A stretch of 64,000 nucleotides of DNA from Lasiosphaeria ovina (lineage: Eukaryota; Ascomycota; Sordariomycetes; Sordariales; Lasiosphaeriaceae): positions 2,604,001 through 2,668,000 of the forward strand of contig JAULSN010000002.1 of assembly GCA_033439765.1 (NCBI GenBank). Reading direction: 5' to 3'. The notes below the pieces were generated by a model. It made no database searches. It was given only the letters and a program-made list of their open reading frames with translations, and was not told the origin of the DNA. The position numbers and the translations under genes are program-made. Positions 36,461 to 45,285 of this stretch are shown here, piece after piece (position 1 is the first letter of the stretch; each line of letters opens with the position of its first letter).

Positions 36461-36673
36461 CTTGGCTCTGTCTTGGCTGCTTGGCTTTTCCTTGGCCCCG
36501 TGGCTTTGCTTGGCCCCTTGGCTTTTGCTTTGCTTGGCTTATATCGGGGTAAGACAACGGGTTCGCCAAGGCACCTTGGCGCGCGGAGGGGGGGTTGATC
36601 TCTTGGCTCTAGCGGGAAAGCTTGGCCATGTCAATCTCTCCTCCTCTCCTCAGTCCTGAAGGGGGGGCGCCAA
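36461..36673. promoter_or_regulatory. core cluster of twelve PacC-type sites
   Basis: Exact CTTGGC or GCCAAG begins at 36461, 36472, 36480, 36491, 36509, 36517, 36533, 36565, 36575, 36602, 36621 and 36668. The pair at 36565-36580 is a palindrome with a 4 bp spacer. GCCARG is the established PacC recognition sequence, and pacC of Aspergillus is itself alkaline-expressed. Binding here is inferred. Confidence 0.55.
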
Positions 36674-37295
36674 GTCGAGGCCGCGACTGTTCTGAGGGCG
36701 TTTGCCCAACGACAACAAGGGGTAGTAGGGGTACACACTCCGTGTTAGGTCTTTGTGTCCGTTAAGTCTTGACGCCTTTTGCTCTCTCTCTCTCTCTCTC
36801 TGTGCTGTGCTATTTCGCGTGAAATTCTCTGTACGTACTACATAAAGTTAAGTAAGGTAAGTACCAAACACGGCCATCGATAGCGCCTTCCCGCGGTTGC
36901 AATTACCGTCTCGAGTATCCGTAGGACCGTTTGTCCGTCGACGGTTCACAAACCGCTCTTTCTAGTCTCTCCAGCTGCGGCCCCTCCATCGCCTGATGGC
37001 TAGCTGGGCCCAAAAGAATGAGGTGGATGGCTCCAGTTATAGTGGCCCCCATCGCCCCATCGCCCCTCCACCCCCCATTTCGATACCCATCCCATCCCCT
37101 ATCTTCGGAGCGCGCACGCGCTCCAAAAACAAAAAAAAAAACATAGGATAGAAGAGGCTACGTCTTACCTGCCGCGGCAGGATAAAGGCAAGTGCCTCGT
37201 TAGTAGGTGTTGCACGATACGACCGCAAAACTGCTCATTCACCTCAGAGAGACCAAATAGAAAAAGGCGGGGGTGGGGGGAGGAAGGCATGACCA

Positions 37296-37896
37296 GCCAA
37301 GTGTGGGCAAAGCGTCTGACCAGGAGGCGCGAGTGAGGGAGGCAAGTGAGGGAACGCCAAGCAATTCCTCGCAATACCAAGGCTTGGCGTTGGCTTGGCA
37401 CTTCTTGGCGGTCTTGGCGCAACTGTTGTGGCTGTTAGTGTACTGTTAGGATGTATAGCGTGTCTCGGGTGCGTGCAGGCAGGTGCAAGCGAGCAGCGCG
37501 GCCGGCCGCAGCCAGGCAAACGGTATGCTAGGCGCAAGCTAACACCAGGTACAGCGGCCGGGCCAGGGCTTTCCACCATCAGCCAATGATGGCTGCTTGG
37601 CACCCGAGAGCCCCGACTGCCAAGAGAGTTTGCCAAGACTTTCCGCCATGGTATCGCCAAGGGCGAGAAGGCCGTCGTAATAAAGACATAATGGCCCGCT
37701 GTTCCTTCCAGACGTTGATCGGTCAAGCCTTTTCCCTTCTCTCTCAAACAAGCTCGCACCACGTTGAGCGGAAATCTGTTCAAACTTTTTCCTCTCAACT
37801 CTTGGTAATAAGATTTTTGCTCCTTTTCTCCTCCAACTCTTCCGCGACGAGGTTTCTTGCCCCCCCCCTCATACCCCGGCCAATCTGCACGCCAAG
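37296..37896. promoter_or_regulatory. proximal group of eleven PacC-type sites
   Basis: Exact GCCAAG or CTTGGC begins at 37296, 37356, 37383, 37394, 37404, 37413, 37596, 37619, 37632, 37656 and 37891. Two GCCAGG variants lie at 37511 and 37562. This is 0.3-0.9 kb upstream of the pacC start codon, where promoter and leader are expected. Confidence 0.55.
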
Positions 37897-38194
37897 TCTT
37901 TGGGTGTGTGTGAGTGAGTGTGCAGGAGAAAGCCTTCCGTTTCTGGCTGCTCTCGCACGCCATTCGCCCAGAACAGCGTCTCACTCCGAACCCGAACCCG
38001 CCCACCGCCCAGCCCAGCCCACACAGCAACAAACGCTCAATTGTTGGTGGGGCGCGCCCAGGCCTGTCTTGGTCTTTTTTTCGGTTTCTTTTTTTTCCGC
38101 ACGAACGCACGGGATCTTGGTCGGTCAACCGCCACATCGGAATTCGGAAAAAATCAAACACCGATTGGTTTGTTCTTTTTACGGGGCCCACGCC

Positions 38195-40255
38195 ATGTCG
38201 TCAACGCAACAAGACGAAGCCAACGCGGCAGCTGCGCAGGCCGTGTCGGCCTCGTCGAGCGAGGCGTCCAATGATGTCACGCCCGCGCCGTCAGCTGCCG
38301 CCACGGCGAGCTCGTCGTCGAGCACCGGCCAGGACGAGACGCTAGTGTGCCGCTGGCAGGACTGCAGCGAACGCTTCCCAACGGCCGAGATTCTCTACGT
38401 ATGTTGCCCTTCTTCTATAGACTTTTTTTTTTTCTTTCCTAAAAAAAAGAGTTAAAAAATCAAATGGTTTTATCTGGGGTTGTGAGTTGTTTCTCCAAAG
38501 AAAAAGAAAAAGAAAAAGAAAAAGAAAAAGAAAAAGAAGAGAAAATGAGAAAAAAAATGTAACAAACTCGACCAAAGTTATCCGTGCTTTTTATTCAGAC
38601 TCAAGACTTAGATTCAGACTAGGAACTGACACCCAACAGGACCACATCTGCGAAAAGCATGTGGGCCGCAAGAGCACCAACAACCTCAACCTGACGTGCA
38701 ACTGGAACGGCTGCCGCACGACGACGGTCAAGCGCGACCACATCACGTCGCACATCCGCGTGCACGTTCCGCTAAAGCCGCATAAGTGCGACCTCTGCGG
38801 CAAATCGTTCAAGCGGCCCCAGGACTTGAAGAAGCATGTCAAGACGCACGCCGACGACTCGGTCCTCGTTGGCCGCTCTCCCCAGGACCAGAATGGCGGC
38901 ATGAACCAGGCCTACCGTCACCCCGGCAACAAACGTGCGTGGCCCCTTTTTGGCTCTCTCTCGTTCTCTTTTCTCTTATCTCTGGGGCTGACGTGCCTCT
39001 CTTTCTAGCTCCCCCCAGCTTCTATGACCACAATGGCCACATGCGCGGTACTAACCCGGGCCCCTTTGGCCAGCCCCACCAGAACGGTCAGGCTAGCTAT
39101 TATCACGGCCAGCAGCACCCTGCCCAGGCCTACCATGCCCCCCTCTACTACCAGCAGCAGCAGCCCATGGGCGGCTCCCGCGGCGACTTCATGGGCCACC
39201 AGGCCTCGGCCCCGCCGTTTGACTCGCGCCGCCGCGGCTTCGAGGACCTCAACGAGTTCTTCGGCAGCGTCAAGCGCCGCCAGGTCGACCCCCACTCGTA
39301 CGCCCAGGTCGGCCGCTCGCTGATGCCCATCCACGCCAGCCTCGGCATCCAGTCGGGCGGCCTGGCCACCGAGTACATGCCCCAGGCCCCCCACACCCTC
39401 GCCGTCGGCGGCGGCGCCTCCCACGGGCCCCTGACCCAGCACTACTACCTGCCGCCCATGCCAAACCTGCGCACCAAGGACGATCTGCACCAGATCGACG
39501 CCATCCTCGAGCAGATGCAGGCCACCGTCTACGAGAACACGGGCTCGCCCAGCTCCCACTACGCCCCCGCCGAAATGCGCCACCAGTCTCCGGCCTATGC
39601 CACCCGCCCCACCGTCGACCCCTACACCGCCGCCGCTGCCACCGCCGCCCAGGTCGCCTCTCCCCTGAGCGCCCCGACCCACTCGTCGGGCGGCAGCCCT
39701 GCCGTCACCCCGCCCTCCAGCACCATGTCGTACACGTCGGGCCACTCCCCCGGCGCCTCGTCGGCCGGCATGTCGCCCTCGTCGCGCCACAGCTCCACCG
39801 TCGCGTACCCGAGCCTGCCCAGCCGCCCCGGCCTGCCCTACCCGTCCACCTCGGGCCTCGGGTCCAACTTCACCCACAACGAGCGCCGCCTCTCGGGCGG
39901 CATGCTCCAGAGCGCCAGCGGCGCCCGCGCCGCCGTCGACCGCGCCGCCACCCCCAAGGCCTTGGCGGACCCGTCCGCCATGTCTTCGGTCAGCTCCCCG
40001 TCCGAGGAGTCGGAGAGCGGCGAGGGCGAGTCGTATGACGACTGGCTGCAGCACATGCGCGTCATCGAGTACCTGCGCAACGGCATCCGCCACCGCCTCG
40101 AGCACCGCGACTACGTGGACGAGCAGGACACCAGCCGCATAGACCCCATGATGCTCGACGCCGACCTCGCCAGGACAACGCCCTCGCCGCCCACGCCCTC
40201 GGCCGCCCCCGCGCCTGAAAGGTCGCTGTACCCTGTCCTGCCCCGGATTGGGTAG
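38195..40255 (+). CDS. pacC: pH-response transcription factor PacC
   Basis: Alkaline-response zinc-finger regulator of the Pal/PacC pathway, activated by proteolysis at neutral to alkaline pH. Exons 38195-38398, 38640-38934 and 39009-40255 give 581 residues. Three C2H2 fingers: C52/C57/H70/H75, interrupted by intron 1 just before residue 69; C88/C93/H106/H110; and C118/C121/H134/H138. The sequence [20 protein letters not shown] is diagnostic. Two YPXL motifs that in Aspergillus bind PalA are visible at ~433 (YPSL) and ~574 (YPVL), flanking a conserved helical box at ~510-535 ([16 protein letters not shown]) corresponding to the signalling-protease region. Intron 1 (241 nt) contains an AAAAAG tandem. 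The upstream GCCAAG arrays suggest autoregulation. Confidence 0.96.
38499..38538. repeat. AAAAAG tandem inside pacC intron 1
   Basis: About six AAAAAG units in the 241 nt first intron of pacC, which splits the first zinc finger. Confidence 0.85.
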
Positions 40256-42436
40256 GCGGCCAGGCCTCGCGTGGCTGTTTGCTGTTTGCTGCGAGAGAAA
40301 AAAAAGGAACGAGGTTGGAGAAGGCAGGCCCCGGATGCGAACAAACGAACGTATATAATTAAATATATGTTGCTCGGGGGAAATTATTCTCTTGTTGTCT
40401 TTTTTTCTTTTACTGGGCATTGATAATGTCTTTTTTTTCTTCGTTCCCGTCCTTTCTTATTCTGGTCGCTTCTTCCTGTATATAGTAATTACTCTACCTT
40501 ACCTACTACCTACATAAGGTACGCAACATCTCAAGATACCTCTTCGCTCTTCGCTCCTCTTCGCTTGTTCACTCTATCTCATATCTCTCTAGTGTTTATC
40601 TTATTTATTATGATTATGAGGGAGCTGGACTGAGCTGAACGGGTGGGTGGCACAATCGTGTTGGTCGTCTTCTCTGCTGCATATTATTGCTGCTATGAAA
40701 TTCATGTCCGACATGCCATGTTCATATTTCTTTCCTGTTGTTGCTCTTGTGGATGGCTGGGTGGATGGGGTGGCTAGAGGCTTCGGGGGCTGCCCCGTTG
40801 GCTGCTGTTGTTGCATTGCATCACTGCCCCCTTTTTTCTTGAATCAAAAAGTTTACGCGCATACCCGTATTGTTGTTGACACGTCTACCTATCGTGCCTA
40901 CCTGCCTACCTACATACCTACCTGCTTGACCTATCCACTTTATCATTGCTTGCTTGATTGCTTGCTTGCTTGCTAGGCATCCCTACGGGGGCAGACGTAT
41001 ATGTCCACATGCCGAGTGAGTGAGCATGTGAGTAATTAAGTTCCTAAGTAGGCTCCTCGTGGGATGTAACCATCTTGGGTACGTGACTGTCTTGTCTTGT
41101 CTTGCCGCATTTCTTTTATTTTCTTTCGTCTAGGTACTCGAGGAGGGATATCCGCAGTTAGATCTATTACAAAAGTGAAATTGTTGGCTTATGCCCATCA
41201 CTACCTACGCAGATGCCAAAAATGAACACAGTTCACTACTTGCCACGCACGGCGCAGCGAAAAAGTCAAACAATCGAACGTCACCGACAGAGTCATAGCG
41301 GCCGAACAACTGTCTTCTTGTTATATCTCATGCTGTGCGGATAAGCCAGGTAGGGCACCGGGTGCTTGATGGGGGTCGTAGTCTGGGGAACTCGATAAAA
41401 AAGGGGGCTCTCATGTTGTCTATCTCGGTTTGGCAGTACACCTTTACCCAATGTAGGTAGGTAGGTAGGTTTGTGGGTGAATGTGCTCGAGGTCTGTGTA
41501 AACCGGCCAGCCAGCCAGCCGGATGTGGCTTGCATCGAAAGACATAACACCATATTGAGTACCTTATGTAGGTAAAGTATGGTAAGGACAGGTATTTACC
41601 TAGGTAAGGTAGGTCGGCGTGGAACACCCAAGGTACGTACCCGAGGTTTAACTGTCCCAGTAACCTCGGAAGCTTATTTCCACGGATGTGATGTGGTGTG
41701 ATGTGATGTGAAGTTGCCCAGTTCCGTGTCTCGTGTTTGTTGGCTAGCTAGCTAGCTAGGTTCACTATGGTCATGTCAGCTCGTCTTGTTTCCTCTTCTT
41801 TTCTTCCCATGTTACCCAAGGCTGGTAAATATTTCAACGTTTCCCCCTCCCCCCCTTTTTGGCCTCCTCTACAGCATGGAACCGGCTGTATCCCCTCCCA
41901 CCCTCGTCTCCTACGTCCGTCCAAAAACCCACTGCCATCTCCCCCATCTGCCCGAGCTCTGTCTTTTCTGGCGCGTTCTAATCCACCACTCAGGCATGCC
42001 GAGAAAAGACTACAGCCTCCAAATAAAGACAATCATGGGCTCTTTCAGGAAACAGACGCATTCACGCCCTACCAAGCAAGCAAATAAGCAAGTAAGTAAG
42101 CAAGCAAGCAAGCATCTATAAACCTGCGCTATTTTGGGTATTCCGTCTCGCAAATGGCTCCATCCATCGCCTCTGGGAGGTGATGGTTATGTACCTAGGG
42201 GGGTAGCTACATCAAACAGACAACCCCCCCTTTCCTTTTCTACCGAGCACCATTGCATATGAATGGTCATGACCACATTCACCTATCTATCTACCCACCC
42301 ACCCACGCAAGCACTCAAACGAACACCGAACCCGCAGTCGTTATTTTACATGCATACATACATACATACAATCCTCTACACATTACACATCAGACCAGAC
42401 TCCGTTCCGAAAGAGAAAGCTTGTCCTCTATCCGCT
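40256..42436. other. convergent spacer, pacC / QWRF-like gene
   Basis: 2.2 kb with no supported gene. It contains copy B of the dispersed repeat (41118-41314), TACC/GGTA motifs at about 40890-40922, 41455-41470 and 41566-41612, a GATGT tandem near 41686-41712, GCTTGCTT and AAGCAAGC-type tracts at 40945-40975 and 42076-42115, and a CATA tract near 42351-42370. Confidence 0.55.
41118..41314 (+). repeat. copy B of a diverged dispersed repeat
   Basis: Matches 17314-17491 in the same orientation, through the shared words TTTTCTTTCGTC, CAGTTAG, AAGTGAAAT, CCCATCAC, AAATGAACAC, AAAAGTCAAA and CACCGACAGAG in the same order. Copy B is slightly longer because of small insertions. No terminal repeats or protein-coding content were identified. 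Confidence 0.6.
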
Positions 42437-43956
42437 CTAGAGCACCCGCCAAAGCGCACCCGCCCTCGCCGACGCCGGAGGCGAATCGTCCTCGCCGTCC
42501 CTATTCATGGCGCGGACCCAGGCATTCTCGGCCGCGACAGCGTCGCGCTCGATGCGGTCCATGGCGTGCAGCTCGGCGAGCATGTCAGCGACAAGCACGC
42601 GGCAGGCGGCGAGGATCCTGTGCAGGCTGCTGCTTCCCTCACTGCCACTTTCTTCTTCTCCTTCCTCTCGCTCCGCAGTTGATAAAAGCCCGTCATCGTC
42701 ATGACCCGCCAGCTCGCCGCGCAGCATGCGGCGCCACTCGTCGAGGCGGCGCACGAGGCCCGCGCACTCGTCCTTCCACGCGGCGTCGAGCTCGCCGGCG
42801 AGCACAGCGAGCTCGTCCCCCTCACCACTGCCACTGCCACTGCCATTATTATCACCCGTCAACGCAGCAGCAGCCGCCGCGGCGGGGTGGTTCTCGCTGT
42901 TGCTCGCCAGCGCGCGGCGCAGCTCGGCGAGGGCGTCGACGCGCTCGGCCCAGCGCTCGAAGCGGCGCACGACGCGCGCGTAGCGGCCGCCGGGCTCGGC
43001 GACGGCCCAGAGCCCCGTGAGCACGGCGTCGAGCGTCTGGATCTTGTGCTCCAGCAACGTTGCTCCCGTTGCCGTCTTCTCCCCAGATGCTGCCCCTAAC
43101 AGACTTGGCGGGAAATCGCCAGGCGCTTGCCCGTGTCCCTGTCCCTGTCCCTGCCAGGCCAGCAAGGCGCGCACGTTGCGCCTCTCGGCGGCGCCGGCGT
43201 CGAGGCGGGCCACGTCGTCGGCGGCGCGCACGAGGCGGTCGAAGCGGCCGGCGAGCTTGTGGCGGGCGCTGGCGCGCCACTGGCCGGCGACGGGGCCGGC
43301 GGAGCGGTGCAGCAGGTGCAGCTGCAGCAGCTCCGTCTGCAGGCGGCTCGTCTCGGCGGACGCGGCCACGTTGGCCGGCAGCTTGGACGGCGACGGCGGC
43401 GCCAGGAACGACGCCGTCAGCGGCTTCGGCGCCAGCGACTTGGCCGGCGAGTAGTGCTGCTGCAGCGTCGTGAAGGCGGGCCGCGCCGCAGGGTTGATGC
43501 TGCTGCTGCTGCTGTTGCTGGCGGCCGCCGCCGCGCTGGTGTTGGCGCGGTGGTCCGAGAGCGCCCCCGTGGCTGCCGTCGTGGCGGCGGAGGCGCTGGT
43601 GGCGGTGGTGGTGGACGAGGCGTACGACGAGTTAGAGGTCGCCGAGACCTGACGGCGGTGGAGCGGGCCGCCGGCGCGCGTGTTGCTGGTCTGGGGTGGC
43701 CTGCTCCTGTCTGTGCCGGCCGTGGCAAGCGGCGCCGAGACGTGGGATGTTGCGGACGGAGGCCGCAGCGTGGTGGCGCCCGTGAGGGAGGTGACCGAGG
43801 TTGACGTCGATGTCGATATCGATGTCGACGTCGACTTTGTGCGGCTGTGGGACGAGGCGACACGGGCCCGAGTGGCAGATGCGGCTGGCACGCCCGAGGA
43901 CGACGTCGGCCGCTGTGTGGGCACCGGGCGCGTTGTGCGAGGCGGGCGGCTTGTCG

Positions 43957-43999
<43 letters not shown>

Positions 44000-44341
44000 G
44001 TCGGGGCCCGAAGACGGGAGTGTCTCGTTGTCAGGGGCGCGGCCGCGAGTCGACGAGGCTGTCATTCGGCCAAACACGCCCGACAGAGGCCTCGACGTGT
44101 TGCTCCGCGCCGCCACTCCCACTGCGCCAGCTGTCCTTGCTGGTGGCGGGCGGCTAGAGACAGCGCCCATGCCCTTGACGGGCAACCTGCTCGGCGAGAC
44201 GTTGCGCAGCTGACCGTCGCCATTGCTGTCGTCGGCGGGCGATGGCAATGCCGATGTCGTCGATTCAGCGTCTGGCCTGCTCGTGACTGCTGGCTTGCGC
44301 AGAGATCGCGACCGCGCCAGTGCGCCGCCAGACGACGACAT
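42437..44341 (-). CDS. disordered basic protein with QWRF/HAUS8-like helical region
   Basis: Intronless frame of 634 residues. The first ~320 residues are disordered and basic, rich in Ser, Thr, Ala, Pro and Arg, with Ala and Ser/Thr tandems (TSTSISTSTSTS) from triplet repeats. The second half is helical. It begins at about residue 333 with LQTELLQLHLLHR and then QW (about 354-355) in GQWRASARHKL, followed by long helices ending near MDRIERDAVAAENAWVRAM. A basic disordered N-terminus, a short helix ending LHxR and a QWR motif leading into a coiled coil are the layout of the plant QWRF/AUG8 and animal HAUS8 augmin subunits, which bind microtubules. This assignment is inference from pattern; the protein could be an unrelated fungal family. 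The C-terminal region is acidic and Ser-rich around 565-585. Confidence 0.65.
43966..43998. repeat. GCT triplet run encoding polyalanine
   Basis: About eleven GCT/GCA-phase triplets on the + strand, encoding polyalanine in the QWRF-like protein on the minus strand. Confidence 0.85.
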
Positions 44342-45285
44342 TGCAAATTCCCAGCTACCGAGGCAAGGTCAATCGCCCTTCGCTTCTCTATGCTATGCGT
44401 CGGCTGTTTAATATGTTGGAGGCTTGTTGGGGTGGTGGTGAGTGAACTGTTCTAGACCGCTGAGGTGCTGTTGATTTGTCCGCTAACACTCGACGTCGAG
44501 GTTGCCAGGGCAGGCCGGGTGCTGTGTTGTCGATCCTCTCCCCCACTGCGCGGCCTGGCCTCGCCTGCCCTGCAGCGGGTGCATCAGCCGAGGGGCTGGC
44601 CCGGGGATCGGGTTCGCGGGGGTCGCTGGGGGTCAATGCACTGAATTGGATGCAGCCCACTCGCCTCCCCGCAGTGCTTTATGTGCTTTATCGGCGTGTC
44701 ACATCACCTCAATTGACGGAACACCAAGAGCTTTCTTTACGCGACGCGTCAAGCTTCGCTGCGCCTGGCCGTGCCTCAGCTAAACTCCACGTCAAGCCAT
44801 TTCTTAATCCAACTTCACCCATTCAAAAATCAATCCCAACGAGTAAGACTGATGAAGCAACTCAGATATTCCTCACCCGTAGATGTCCTTACTTTGGAAG
44901 GTCACAAAATGTCCCAGATGGAACCAGGTACGCAGTGTTAGTGTCTTGATAACATGAGCAATGACATCGCTTTATTTTGCATTGCCTTTGTCCATCATAG
45001 CCCGTTTGTATAACCACAGCCGTCATGAACCGACGGCAGACGCTTTGACAAAACAAATCCTCCTCATCCAACAAACCACTAGGCATGCCATACCGTGCCA
45101 TGCCCAGCCAGGTTCGAGTATATGGTATCTCCGTGGCAATAATCTGCACAACGCCACCCTCTATTAACACAACGCCCATCCGGGAAAAACTTTGCGACAT
45201 CACTTCCTTCTAATCACAAGGGCGTCTCGTCTCTTGGTTGCCCGTCACACAAAATGCTCTGCACTCGGAACTCGCTTTTGGGCGT
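44342..45285. other. spacer between QWRF-like and zinc-module genes
   Basis: 0.94 kb containing the promoter of the QWRF-like gene and the 3' end of the zinc-module gene, both on the minus strand. No other gene is supported. Confidence 0.6.

Larger units (their letters stand above)
35304..38194. promoter_or_regulatory. 2.9 kb upstream region of pacC, rich in GCCAAG sites
   Basis: No gene is supported between sea4 and pacC. The spacer holds three groups of GCCAAG/CTTGGC (listed separately), CT-rich tracts at about 35808-35842, 36258-36282 and 36780-36802, and short GCTC/TCGTGC repeats near 36168-36190. The frame is open and in phase with pacC from 37586, but its composition is that of untranslated leader. 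Confidence 0.65.

Noticed and set aside
37586..38194. 203-codon open stretch in phase with pacC
   Set aside because: Composition is not protein-like, it contains a PacC-type array, and PacC orthologues start close to the chosen Met.
39005..40420. 471-codon minus-strand frame opposite pacC exon 3
   Set aside because: Gly/Arg/Val-rich shadow of a GC3-rich exon; pacC identity on the other strand is certain.
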